Assembly: GCA_016285415.1 (NCBI GenBank)
Contig: JAEEQU010000031.1
Location: 1 to 11,084 of the forward strand
DNA: 11,084 bases
Source of the DNA: Alphaproteobacteria bacterium
GTDB lineage: Bacteria > Pseudomonadota > Alphaproteobacteria > Rs-D84
Direction: 5' to 3'
Shown: piece after piece, positions 1-7,792 of the stretch
Position numbering within the stretch: the stretch's first letter is position 1
Layout: every line of letters starts with the position of its first letter
Program-made: the position numbers and the translations under genes
Notes under the pieces: model-generated
Told to the model about the DNA's origin: nothing
What the model saw: only the letters and a program-made list of their open reading frames with translations
Databases searched by the model: none

Positions 1-1611
1 CGCCAAGTCGACTTCGTCCATACCACTGAAACGCGGGGACTTTTCGGTATGTTCGCCGTTTATCAAAGAAATATAGTAAATACCCAAAACCATGTCTTGC
101 GACGGAACGGTCATAGGTTCACCATTTGCCGGCGACAAAATGTTATTTGTTGATAACATAAGTGTACGCGCTTCCAATTGTGCTTCTAATGAAATTGGAA
201 CGTGTACAGCCATCTGGTCACCGTCAAAGTCCGCATTGAATCCCTTGCAGACCAATGGGTGCAGACGAATTGCCTTACCTTCAATCAAGACCGGTTCAAA
301 CGCCAACAATGACAATCTGTGCAATGACGGCGCACGGTTCAACAAGACAGGATGTTCGTGGATAACCTTTTCCAAGATTTCCCAAACAATATCTTCACCG
401 TTTTCAACCATTTTACGTGCGGTCTTTAATGTGTTTGCATAATCACCCGCCATCAAACGCGCAAATACAAATGGCTTAAACAATTCCAACGCCATCGCTT
501 TTGGTAAACCGACCTGATGCATCTTTAATGATGGTCCAGACACAATAACACTACGGCCAGAATAATCAACACGTTTACCAAGTAAGTTCATACGGAAACG
601 ACCAGATTTACCACGCAGTGATCCAGACAATGATTTAAGTGGTCTGCGGTTTTGTGAAACCATCGGACGCGCCTTGTGTTCATTGTCAAACAATGAATCA
701 ACCGCTTCTTGCAACATGCGTTTTTCATTACGAATAATGATTTCAGGTGCATGCATTTCCATAAAGCGTTTCAAACGATTATTACGGATAATAACACGAC
801 GATACAAATCGTTCAAATCAGATGCCGCAACATGTCCCGCATCCAATGTAACCAATGGACGCATATCCGGTGGAATAACTGGAATAATATCTGGCAACAT
901 CCATGCAGGTTCTGTTTTAGAATCCAAGAACGCTTCAACCAATTTTAATTGTTTGATAATTGCTTTGCGTTTTGCTTCGGATTTAATTTCGGTCAATTCT
1001 GCACGCAGACGTGTTCTTTCGTCACCCATATCCAAATTCGCGATAATTTCACGAACACCTTCGGCACCGATACCAACACGGAAACTATCTGGTCCAAATT
1101 CTTCAACCGCCGCACGATATTCTTCTTCGCTGATAACATCGTATGGTTTCAAACTGGTAAGACCTGGTTCAATAACGATATAGGCATCATAGGAAATAAC
1201 CTGTTCCAATTTCTTTTGTGATAAATTGTTCAACAAGGTTGCAATTTTACCTTCGCGCAGGAACCAAGTATGTGCAACTGGCATCGCCAATTTGATATGC
1301 CCCATACGTTCACGACGCACAGATGATGCGCCAACTTCTACACCGCAACGTTCACAAACAGTGCCGCGGAATTTGATTCTTTTATATTTTCCGCATGCGC
1401 ATTCGTAATCTTTGACCGGTCCGAAAATCTTTTGACAGAACAAACCATCTGCTTCGGGTTTAAGCGAATGATAGTTTATTGTTTCTGGTTTTGTGACCTC
1501 GCCTTTGGACCAGGAAAGAATTTCTTCTGGGGACGCAATTGTTACACGCAATGCATCAAATTGTTCCCTGGTTTCAATTTGTCCAAATATCTTTTGCAAC
1601 ATATTTGTCAT
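1..1611 (-). CDS. rpoC: RNA polymerase subunit beta' (RpoC), N-terminal part
   Basis: Catalytic beta' subunit of RNA polymerase; the gene runs off the left edge, leaving 537 codons (the E. coli protein has about 1400). The start is ATG at 1611 (MTNMLQKIFGQIE), with the Shine-Dalgarno AAGGAG at 1621-1626, 9 nt upstream. The N-terminal zinc-binding domain shows Cys71, Cys73, Cys86 and Cys89 within YECACGKYKRIKFRGTVCERC-type sequence. The lid/rudder region (SDLNDLYRRVIIRNNRLKR) and the switch-region motif RVDYSGRSVI (residues 347-356) are intact. The Mg2+-binding motif NADFDGD is at residues 459-465, with the three catalytic aspartates D461, D463 and D465. It is last in the visible operon, 103 nt after rpoB, and that gap holds a repeat palindrome. 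Identification is from conserved motifs over the whole visible length; I see no frameshift or missing key residue. Confidence 0.98.
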   Translation of the reverse strand, partial: MTNMLQKIFGQIETREQFDALRVTIASPEEILSWSKGEVTKPETINYHSLKPEADGLFCQKIFGPVKDYECACGKYKRIKFRGTVCERCGVEVGASSVRRERMGHIKLAMPVAHTWFLREGKIATLLNNLSQKKLEQVISYDAYIVIEPGLTSLKPYDVISEEEYRAAVEEFGPDSFRVGIGAEGVREIIANLDMGDERTRLRAELTEIKSEAKRKAIIKQLKLVEAFLDSKTEPAWMLPDIIPVIPPDMRPLVTLDAGHVAASDLNDLYRRVIIRNNRLKRFMEMHAPEIIIRNEKRMLQEAVDSLFDNEHKARPMVSQNRRPLKSLSGSLRGKSGRFRMNLLGKRVDYSGRSVIVSGPSLKMHQVGLPKAMALELFKPFVFARLMAGDYANTLKTARKMVENGEDIVWEILEKVIHEHPVLLNRAPSLHRLSLLAFEPVLIEGKAIRLHPLVCKGFNADFDGDQMAVHVPISLEAQLEARTLMLSTNNILSPANGEPMTVPSQDMVLGIYYISLINGEHTEKSPRFSGMDEVDLA

Positions 1612-1616
1612 ATTTT

Positions 1617-1632
1617 CTAACTCCTTAGTTAG
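1617..1632 (-). promoter_or_regulatory. rpoC ribosome binding site in a small hairpin
   Basis: On the coding strand the sequence CTAACT-AAGG-AGTTAG is a perfect 6-bp inverted repeat. The rpoC Shine-Dalgarno AAGGAG occupies its loop and the first two bases of the 3' arm. Read directly from the sequence; an effect on rpoC translation is inference, and a stem this A/T-rich is weak. Confidence 0.4.
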
Positions 1633-1637
1633 TTTTT

Positions 1638-1719
1638 ATTAGTGGTTAGTGATAGTGATTAGTGTTGGCAGTGATTAGTAAATTTTACTAACCACTAACC
1701 ACTTACACTATCCACTAAT
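1638..1719. repeat. TTAGTG-unit imperfect palindrome, rpoB-rpoC gap
   Basis: This 82-bp imperfect inverted repeat is made of units close to (A/G)TTAGTG. The left arm begins ATTAGTGG (1638-1645) and the right arm ends CCACTAAT (1712-1719); the centre has TTAGTAAA (1675-1682) facing TTTACTAA (1684-1691). Between them the arms match with a few mismatches and an extra segment of about 8 nt in the left arm. Transcribed as part of the operon it would form a long hairpin. The right arm includes the rpoB stop codon TAG (1715-1717), so the repeat begins at the very end of the rpoB frame. A related element is at 9319-9389. There is no U-run that would make it a normal terminator. I do not recognise a named family. 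Confidence 0.8.
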
Positions 1720-4700
1720 CAATCTTCTTTGGTGTCATCGCCAACCCAAGTCCGCGCAATTCGCGTACGAACACGTTAAACGCTTCTGGGGTTCCTGTCT
1801 GGATGTCATCGCTGCCCGAAATGATGGATTCGTACATCTTGTTACGTCCAACAATATCGTCCGATTTTACCGTTAACATTTCACGCAGCAAGTGTGCCGC
1901 ACCATGTGCTTCCAACGCCCAAACTTCCATTTCTCCAAGACGCTGACCACCCATGTGTGCTTTACCAGACAACGGCTGTTGTGTGACAAGCGAATAACTT
2001 GCCGTGGAACGTGCGTGAATCTTTTCATCAACAAAGTGATGCAGTTTCAACATGTACATTACACCAACCGTAACTGGACGTGCAAATTTTTCACCCGTAA
2101 CCCCGTCGTACAATGTGAATTGACCAGTTTCTGGTAACTTTGCCAATTTCAACATCTTGCGAACATCTTCTGGGGTTGCACCGTCAAATGTTGGCGTCGC
2201 CATTGGCACACCGTCACGCAACAATGCAGCCTGGGCACGAACATCCGTATCGGTCATCTTGGCCAATTTTTCGGCTGTTTCTTTGCCATATATCTTGCCC
2301 ATAATTGCACGCAAATCGTCGGTAACCGCGCGTTTTTGTTTTACTTCGTCCAATACCGCGCCAATCTGTTCACCCAATGCACGTGCCGCCATACCAAGAT
2401 GGGTTTCCAAAATCTGACCAAAGTTCATACGACTTGGCACACCAAGTGGGTTCAGAACGATGTCAACTGGGGTTCCATCTTCCATGTGTGGCATATCTTC
2501 AATTGGAACAACGCGGGATACGATACCCTTGTTTCCGTGACGACCCGCCATTTTATCACCTGGCTGTAATTTCATCTTGTGTGCAATGTAAACCTTGACT
2601 TCTTTCAAAACACCCGCGTTCAAAGAGTTGCTTTCGGTGGCCTTTTCAATTTCGTGATCTGCATTTTCATTCAATTGTTTCAATTTGATTAAATGCTGTT
2701 CACGCAATTCTTCAATCTTGGCCTGAACTTCTTTGTTGGCAACACCCAATTTCTTGATATCAATTGGTTTAATTGCCTCAAAAACTTCCTGGGTAAGTTT
2801 TTTATTGATAAACGGCTTAATAGTGCCGATTCCAGATTCAATTGTTTGACCTTCGGCCAATTGGAATATCTGGTCTGCGAAGCCCTTTTCAATAATCAAG
2901 ATTTCTTCGTCGCGATCTTTTTTAATCTTGTTAATCTTTTCAAGTTCTATCATCTGGGTGCGTTCATCTTTTTTAACCCCATGACGTGTCAAAATGTTCA
3001 CACCGATAACAGTTCCTTCTTCGTTCGGACCAACGCGCAAAGATGTATCTTTTACATTTTGTGCCTTGTCACCAAAGATGTTACGCAACAACGCTTCTTC
3101 TGGTGTCAACAATGTTTCAGATTTTGGTGAAACATGACCGACCAAAATATCACCCTGTTTCACGCGCGCACCAATGTAAATGATACCAGATTCGTCCAAG
3201 TTCTTTAACGCTTCTTCACTAACGTTTGGAATATCACGTGTCAAACTTTCTGGTCCCAATTGCGTATCACGAACCTTGATTTCTTTTTCAACGATTTTCA
3301 CAGATGTGTAAACATCATCACGTGAAATCTTTTCAGAAATCACAATAGAATCTTCGTAGTTATATCCGCGCCATGGCACAAATGCCACCAACACGTTACG
3401 ACCCAACGCCAATTCACCATAATTCATAGATGAACCATCGGCGATAATGTCGCCCGCGGAAATACGATCGCCGGCCTTGACCAATGGTTTCTGGTGCAAA
3501 ATTGTATCGTTGTTTGAACGTTCGTATTTTTCAAGATTATAAATATCAACACCCGTCACAATATTGCGGCTGTTCATACATTTTACCACAATACGATTTG
3601 CGTCGGCTGATTCAACAATGCCACTGTGCTTTGCAACCTTACCTGTACGGGAATCACGTGCAACTTCGCGTTCAATACCGGTTCCAACCAATGGTGTTTG
3701 TACACGCATCAATGGAACGGCCTGACGTTGCATGTTTGAACCCATCAAAGCACGGTTCGCGTCGTCGTTTTCAACGAACGGAATAAGTCCCGTAGATATT
3801 GACACCACCTGACGTGGTTCAACGTCGATTAAGTCAACTTCGGCGCGTGGCACACGTGTAAATTCACCATCAACACGTGCCGTAACCAATTCTTCGGTCA
3901 AAACACCTTTGTCGTTTGTTGGGGTATTACCCTGTGCAATCTTATGACCCAATTCTTCATCTGCGGTCAAATATACCATCTTGTCGGTAATTTTGCTGTT
4001 TTCTACAACATAATATGGTGTTTCAATAAACCCATATGGATTAACACGCGCATACGATGCAAGGTGGTTAATCAAACCAATGTTTGCACCTTCGGGTGTG
4101 TTAATTGGGCATAAACGACCATAGTGTGTTGGGTGGACGTCGCGGACATCAATACCGGCACGTTCACGATTAAGTCCCCCAGGACCCAACGCAGAAATAC
4201 GACGTTTGTGTTCCAATTCAGAAAGCGGATTATACGCATCCATAAACTGTGACAATTGACTTGTCCCAAGGAATTCTGCAACCAATGACATCAATGGGTT
4301 TACATTAACAACATCTTGTGGTTGCATTGTCGCAATGTTTGGTGATGACAAACTTTCGCGAACAAGACGTTCTATACGAACCATACCTGTACGGAAATTT
4401 TGTTCCAACAATTCGCCAACTGTGCGAACACGACGATTTGACAAGTTATCAATATCATCAATTGTATCTTTGTGGTCAATGATATTGGTCAATGTTTTCA
4501 GAACCGCCAAGAAATCGTTCTTTGTCAGCAGACGTTCATCTTCTGGTTTTTTCCCAGAATCAATTTTCAGACGTTTGTTCATCTTGAAACGACCAACTGG
4601 TGACAAATCATAATATGCCAATTCAAAACCTTGACGCATAAACAGGTTAATCGCCGCTTCTAATGTTGGACGTTCACCTGGTCTGATGATGTTATAAATT

Positions 4701-5851
4701 TCAATCAGCGCTTCTTCACGATTTGTTGTTTTGTCTGCGACCAATGTATTGCGCATATGTGCGGACAATGTGGTATTGTCAATGGATATAAGTGATATTT
4801 CTTTGATACCCAATTTTTCAATATCCGCCAAAACTTCTTCGGTAATTTCTGTACCCGCTGCGTACAAAACCTGATCGCCAGAAGTAATCGGGTCAAACAG
4901 ATATTCACCAACCAGCGCATCTGGCATGATACCGAATTCTTTGGATGCAGTGGTAATTTTTGCCAACCGTTTTGCATTCAAACGATCGCCTTTGTTCGCC
5001 AATGCCTTTTTATCCTTTGGATTTATCAAATCATAATTCAAACGATATTTATCCAAACCTTCAAAGACGCTGGTCGCACCAACCCACATCTTGCCATTTG
5101 TTTTCAATGGAATCTTTTTATAGAACACAGACAAGATTTCCGTATCGGTCATACCACGAATAGTTGTTTTGCGTGGTTCGGCCAACCATTTCTTTTCGTC
5201 TTCAGCACAAGGCAAGCAACGTAACAAAACCGTTGCAGGTATTTTACGACGACGATCAATACGGACATAAATGACGCCCTTGGATTCTTCAAAGTCAATC
5301 CAAGAACCGTGTTCCGGAATAATACGCGCAGTATACGTAATAGGATTCCCTGCGATTTTTGCTTCTTTGGTTGTTGCAAAAACAACACCTTGGGTACGAT
5401 GCATTTGTGAAACGATAACACGTTCAACCCCCGATGCAATAAAACTGCCACGTTCGGTCATAAGTGGCACTTCGCCCATAAAGATTTCTTGTTCTTTGAT
5501 ATCGCGCAAAGTTTTTTTACCATCTTCGGCGACGTCCCATAAAATTAGTCTCAGCTTCAATTTCAATTTGCTGGAATACGTCATCTTGCGTGCAAGGCAT
5601 TCTTTCACGTTGTACGCAGGTTTTTCCAAATTGTATTCAACGAATTCCAATTCGGCGGCCCCCGCATAATCCTTGATTGGGAACATGGAAGAAAATACAT
5701 TTTGCAATCCCACATTTCTACGATTTTGTGGTGCAACATCTGCCTGCAAGAACTCTTTGTAAGAGTTGTATTGTATTTCAATCAAATCAGGAAGCGGAGT
5801 TTGCAAAAAACTTTTACCGAACGATTTTCTAAGTTTTTGGATAACTGCCAT
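1715..5851 (-). CDS. rpoB: RNA polymerase subunit beta (RpoB)
   Basis: Beta subunit of RNA polymerase; 1378 residues, slightly longer than the 1342 of E. coli and in the usual alphaproteobacterial range. ATG at 5851 has AAAGGA (5861-5866) 9 nt upstream. The rifampicin-pocket segment runs from GTSQLSQF (about residue 529) to ISALGPGGL (about 552-560). It keeps Q535, D538, H548 and S553, equivalent to E. coli Q513, D516, H526 and S531, so the target should be drug-sensitive by sequence (inference). The following PEG segment reads CPINTPEGANIG, where E. coli has CPIETPEGPNIG. The active-centre motifs YEDSIVISEKI (about 832-842) and GDKMAGRHGNKG (1098-1109, with K1100 and K1108) are intact. The C-terminal beta anchor and clamp-facing region ends in FNVFVRELRGLGL. 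It forms the catalytic core with the downstream rpoC product. Its TAG stop lies inside the TTAGTG palindrome. Confidence 0.99.
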   Translation of the reverse strand: MAVIQKLRKSFGKSFLQTPLPDLIEIQYNSYKEFLQADVAPQNRRNVGLQNVFSSMFPIKDYAGAAELEFVEYNLEKPAYNVKECLARKMTYSSKLKLKLRLILWDVAEDGKKTLRDIKEQEIFMGEVPLMTERGSFIASGVERVIVSQMHRTQGVVFATTKEAKIAGNPITYTARIIPEHGSWIDFEESKGVIYVRIDRRRKIPATVLLRCLPCAEDEKKWLAEPRKTTIRGMTDTEILSVFYKKIPLKTNGKMWVGATSVFEGLDKYRLNYDLINPKDKKALANKGDRLNAKRLAKITTASKEFGIMPDALVGEYLFDPITSGDQVLYAAGTEITEEVLADIEKLGIKEISLISIDNTTLSAHMRNTLVADKTTNREEALIEIYNIIRPGERPTLEAAINLFMRQGFELAYYDLSPVGRFKMNKRLKIDSGKKPEDERLLTKNDFLAVLKTLTNIIDHKDTIDDIDNLSNRRVRTVGELLEQNFRTGMVRIERLVRESLSSPNIATMQPQDVVNVNPLMSLVAEFLGTSQLSQFMDAYNPLSELEHKRRISALGPGGLNRERAGIDVRDVHPTHYGRLCPINTPEGANIGLINHLASYARVNPYGFIETPYYVVENSKITDKMVYLTADEELGHKIAQGNTPTNDKGVLTEELVTARVDGEFTRVPRAEVDLIDVEPRQVVSISTGLIPFVENDDANRALMGSNMQRQAVPLMRVQTPLVGTGIEREVARDSRTGKVAKHSGIVESADANRIVVKCMNSRNIVTGVDIYNLEKYERSNNDTILHQKPLVKAGDRISAGDIIADGSSMNYGELALGRNVLVAFVPWRGYNYEDSIVISEKISRDDVYTSVKIVEKEIKVRDTQLGPESLTRDIPNVSEEALKNLDESGIIYIGARVKQGDILVGHVSPKSETLLTPEEALLRNIFGDKAQNVKDTSLRVGPNEEGTVIGVNILTRHGVKKDERTQMIELEKINKIKKDRDEEILIIEKGFADQIFQLAEGQTIESGIGTIKPFINKKLTQEVFEAIKPIDIKKLGVANKEVQAKIEELREQHLIKLKQLNENADHEIEKATESNSLNAGVLKEVKVYIAHKMKLQPGDKMAGRHGNKGIVSRVVPIEDMPHMEDGTPVDIVLNPLGVPSRMNFGQILETHLGMAARALGEQIGAVLDEVKQKRAVTDDLRAIMGKIYGKETAEKLAKMTDTDVRAQAALLRDGVPMATPTFDGATPEDVRKMLKLAKLPETGQFTLYDGVTGEKFARPVTVGVMYMLKLHHFVDEKIHARSTASYSLVTQQPLSGKAHMGGQRLGEMEVWALEAHGAAHLLREMLTVKSDDIVGRNKMYESIISGSDDIQTGTPEAFNVFVRELRGLGLAMTPKKID

Positions 5852-5921
5852 GGGTTTCTATCCTTTTTTTTATTGTGCGTTTTGCAAACGAAACTATTAC
5901 GTATACTTTTTTTCGCCCGTC

Positions 5922-5950
5922 GCCCGCCGATAGATTTCTCTACGGCGGGC
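5922..5950 (-). promoter_or_regulatory. Hairpin in the rplL-rpoB gap (GC-rich)
   Basis: Perfect 8-bp arms GCCCGCCG (5922-5929) and CGGCGGGC (5943-5950) are extended by TAGA/TCTA across a one-base bulge, giving about 12 bp closed by a four-base loop. On the operon strand it is followed by an A-run rather than a U-run, so it is not a standard Rho-independent terminator. In E. coli the equivalent gap carries an attenuator and an RNase III site; a processing or attenuation role here is inference. Confidence 0.6.
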
Positions 5951-5960
5951 ACGGATTTTA

Positions 5961-5975
5961 CCACGAACGTCGTGG
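5961..5975 (-). promoter_or_regulatory. Second hairpin in the rplL-rpoB gap
   Basis: CCACGA (5961-5966) and TCGTGG (5970-5975) form a perfect 6-bp stem around a 3-nt loop. It lies on the rplL side of the larger GC-rich hairpin, about 10 nt from it. No U-run follows. Together the two would give a double stem-loop in the rplL-rpoB spacer of the mRNA. Function is inferred only from position. Confidence 0.45.
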
Positions 5976-6018
5976 CCACTACTTTTTACGAACCATGTTG
6001 GCTCTGGCTAGAATTAAA

Positions 6019-6387
6019 TTATTTCAATTCTACCTTTGCACCAGCTGCTTCAATTGTCGCCTTCATTTTTTCGGCTTCATCTTTTGCAACTGCTTCTTTC
6101 ACGGCCTTTGGTGCGGATTCAACCAACGCTTTGGCTTCACCCAATCCCAAACCTGTGATATCTTTCACGGCTTTGATAACCGCCAATTTGTTTGCACCAA
6201 CATCTGTCAGAACGACATCAAATTCGCTCTTTTCTTCTGCGGCTGCACCGGCGGCTGGGCCTGCGGCGACTGCAACAGCTGCTGCTGCGCTAACGCCCCA
6301 TGTTTCTTCTAATGCCTTGGACAATTCAACAGCTTCCAAGACAGTTAATTTTGACAATTCTTCAACTAATTTTTGAATGTCTGCCAT
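6019..6387 (-). CDS. rplL: Ribosomal protein L7/L12 (bL12)
   Basis: Stalk protein of the 50S subunit, 122 residues, normal for the family. The N-terminal dimerisation and L10-binding helices cover about residues 1-31 (MADIQKLVEELSKLTVLEA). A hinge rich in alanine and glycine follows (about 32-51). The C-terminal globular domain (about 52-122) carries KLAVIKAVKDITGLGLGEAK, the surface that contacts elongation factors. ATG at 6387 has AGGAG (6394-6398) at a spacing of 6 nt. It lies 44 nt after rplJ, whose product anchors L12 dimers to the ribosome, and upstream of rpoB across a structured 167-nt gap. In related operons that gap lets L12 be made in excess over polymerase; here that is inference. 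Confidence 0.98.
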   Translation of the reverse strand: MADIQKLVEELSKLTVLEAVELSKALEETWGVSAAAAVAVAAGPAAGAAAEEKSEFDVVLTDVGANKLAVIKAVKDITGLGLGEAKALVESAPKAVKEAVAKDEAEKMKATIEAAGAKVELK

Positions 6388-6431
6388 TTTTTGCTCCTAT
6401 TTATTTTACTGGAAAGTTACATTCCAATAAT

Positions 6432-6911
6432 TTATTGATTCTTTTTTCCATACTCTGCCGAAACACGTGCAATGCGCGAACCTGGTTCTACCAAGATACG
6501 TGCGATTGTACCACGAATTTCCAACAGTGACGGAAGCTTGGATAATTGCAAAATGCCGTCTTTGTTCAAGACATCTGCATCCATTTTACCACCAATAATG
6601 TTCAAATTTGCGTGTTCATCGGCAAATTTGGCCAACACTTTGGTAACCGCCAACGCGTCTGTTGCGACCGCAACCGCCGTTGGACGTTTCATCATATCGG
6701 ATACATCTTCAAAATTGGTTCCTTTTAAGGCCAATTTCATCAAACGGTTTTTAACAACCTTAAAGACGGAAACAACTGGACGCAATTCATTGCGCAGTGC
6801 TTCAAATTCTTTAACGGTTAAACCATTGTTTTCCACAACGAAAACACCGTTTGCTTCTTGAAGAGACGACTGCAACGCTGAAATCAAAGTTGACTTTTCT
6901 TCGCGTTTCAT
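6432..6911 (-). CDS. rplJ: Ribosomal protein L10 (uL10)
   Basis: Base of the 50S stalk: it binds 23S rRNA through its N-terminal domain and L12 dimers through its C-terminal helix. It has 159 residues (E. coli 165). The conserved core VFKVVKNRLMKLAL (about residues 49-62) and the GTIARILVEPGSRIARV segment near the C-terminus support the call. ATG at 6911 has AAGGG (6919-6923) at a spacing of 7 nt. The approximately 200-nt leader between rplA and this gene holds several stem-loops where the L10-L12 complex represses its own translation in other bacteria. Complete, with no anomalies seen. Confidence 0.97.
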   Translation of the reverse strand: MKREEKSTLISALQSSLQEANGVFVVENNGLTVKEFEALRNELRPVVSVFKVVKNRLMKLALKGTNFEDVSDMMKRPTAVAVATDALAVTKVLAKFADEHANLNIIGGKMDADVLNKDGILQLSKLPSLLEIRGTIARILVEPGSRIARVSAEYGKKNQ

Positions 6912-6971
6912 CTTTTTACCCTTACTTCTGATTTATGTAAAAATTACACAAACCATTTCTTGTTAAACTTT

Positions 6972-7070
6972 CCATCCGGTTTTATCCGGGATGGGACCAT
7001 TTCCTGTCCCAAAGAATTGTCTTTGTCTATGATGGAAATTAAGCGTTTCCGCACCATCAGTCACGGACAG
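6972..7070 (-). promoter_or_regulatory. Candidate L10 leader (rplJ autoregulatory mRNA structure)
   Basis: Read on the operon strand, from 5' to 3', CTGTCC (7070-7065) can pair with GGACAG (7009-7004). This encloses a stem GATGG/CCATC (7058-7054 with 7035-7031) that contains a GCG-GAAA-CGC hairpin with a GNRA tetraloop. GGGAC/GTCCC (7010-7006 with 6997-6993) forms an alternative hairpin that would use the same GGAC bases. Next comes CCATCC/GGATGG (6972-6977 with 6989-6994), with two more inner pairs. Location directly before rplJ and these mutually exclusive folds fit the known L10-leader class of ribosomal-protein autoregulators. The pairings are seen; L10 binding is inferred. Confidence 0.65.
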
Positions 7071-7080
7071 AAATTTTGTT

Positions 7081-7110
7081 TGCGATTTATGGGTTACCCC
7101 ACAAACCGCA
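7081..7110 (-). promoter_or_regulatory. 13-bp hairpin with GUAA loop after rplA
   Basis: In the operon RNA, TGCGGTTTGTGGG and CCCATAAATCGCA form 13 continuous pairs, two of them G-U, around a GUAA (GNRA) loop. On the plus strand the same two positions would be A-C mismatches, so the structure favours the transcribed strand. It starts only 4 nt after the rplA stop. No U-run follows, so it is not a canonical terminator. It may be part of the rplJ leader or a processing site. Confidence 0.65.
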
Positions 7111-7114
7111 TTTA

Positions 7115-7789
7115 TTATTTTGCATCTATCTGCAGGCCTGGGCCTTGGGTTGTTGCGACCGCAATCCCCAAGATATATTGACCCTTGCATGATGCAGGTT
7201 TCACCTTTTTCAATTGGTCAATCAATGCATTTGCATTTTCAACCAATTTTTCCGTTGTAAATGACAATTTGCCGATACCCGCGTGGATAATACCGTTCTT
7301 TTCCGCGCGATATTCAATTTGTCCGGCCTTGGCATTGGCAACCGCTGTTGCGACATCGGTTGTAACAGTTCCCAATTTTGGATTTGGCATCAAACCCTTA
7401 GGACCCAATACACGTGCGACCTTGGACATCTTGGGCATCATTTCTGGTGTTGCAATAACACGATCAAAATCAATTTGACCGGCGGCGACTTTTTCAATTA
7501 AATCTTCGCCACCAATGACATCAGCACCCGCCTTTTTGGCTTCTTCTTGTTTATCATTGGTAAATACTGCAACGCGGACCTTTTTACCGGTACCATTTGG
7601 CAAAGACAACATTCCACGAATGTTTTGATCTGCCTTGGTTACATCAACAGAAAGGCGAACCGCAATTTCCAACGTTTCATCAAACTTTTTTGAACCATAT
7701 GGACGTAATGCTTCAATAGCATCTGCAAAAGAATATGTTTTTGCGCGATCCAAATCGGCCCATGTTTTTTGTCTTTTTGTAATTCTCAT
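7115..7789 (-). CDS. rplA: Ribosomal protein L1 (uL1)
   Basis: L1-stalk protein of the 50S subunit, 224 residues (E. coli 234). The discontinuous domain I is at about residues 1-67 and 160-224, with the inserted domain II at about 68-159. The signature MSKVARVLGPKGLMPNPKLG is at residues 121-140. The ATG (7789) lies 3 nt after the rplK stop, and its Shine-Dalgarno AGGA (7797-7800) is inside the last codons of rplK, so translation is probably coupled. In other bacteria L1 represses rplK-rplA by binding the leader mRNA; a matching stem-loop is present at 8255-8282. No truncation or frameshift seen. Confidence 0.98.
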   Translation of the reverse strand: MRITKRQKTWADLDRAKTYSFADAIEALRPYGSKKFDETLEIAVRLSVDVTKADQNIRGMLSLPNGTGKKVRVAVFTNDKQEEAKKAGADVIGGEDLIEKVAAGQIDFDRVIATPEMMPKMSKVARVLGPKGLMPNPKLGTVTTDVATAVANAKAGQIEYRAEKNGIIHAGIGKLSFTTEKLVENANALIDQLKKVKPASCKGQYILGIAVATTQGPGLQIDAK

Positions 7790-7792
7790 GGC

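Noticed and set aside
5782..5979. Minus-strand frame of 65 codons from the rplL-rpoB gap into rpoB
   Set aside because: It overlaps the rpoB start in another frame, starts at a GTG inside hairpin sequence, has no good ribosome binding site and no recognisable domain.
5702..6376. Plus-strand frame of 224 codons opposite rpoB/rplL
   Set aside because: Antisense shadow of rplL and the start of rpoB; low-complexity sequence arises from the alanine-rich L12 hinge read backwards.
6963..7190. Minus-strand frame of 75 codons covering the rplA end and the rplJ leader
   Set aside because: It overlaps the clear rplA 3' end in another frame and the structured leader explains the region better.
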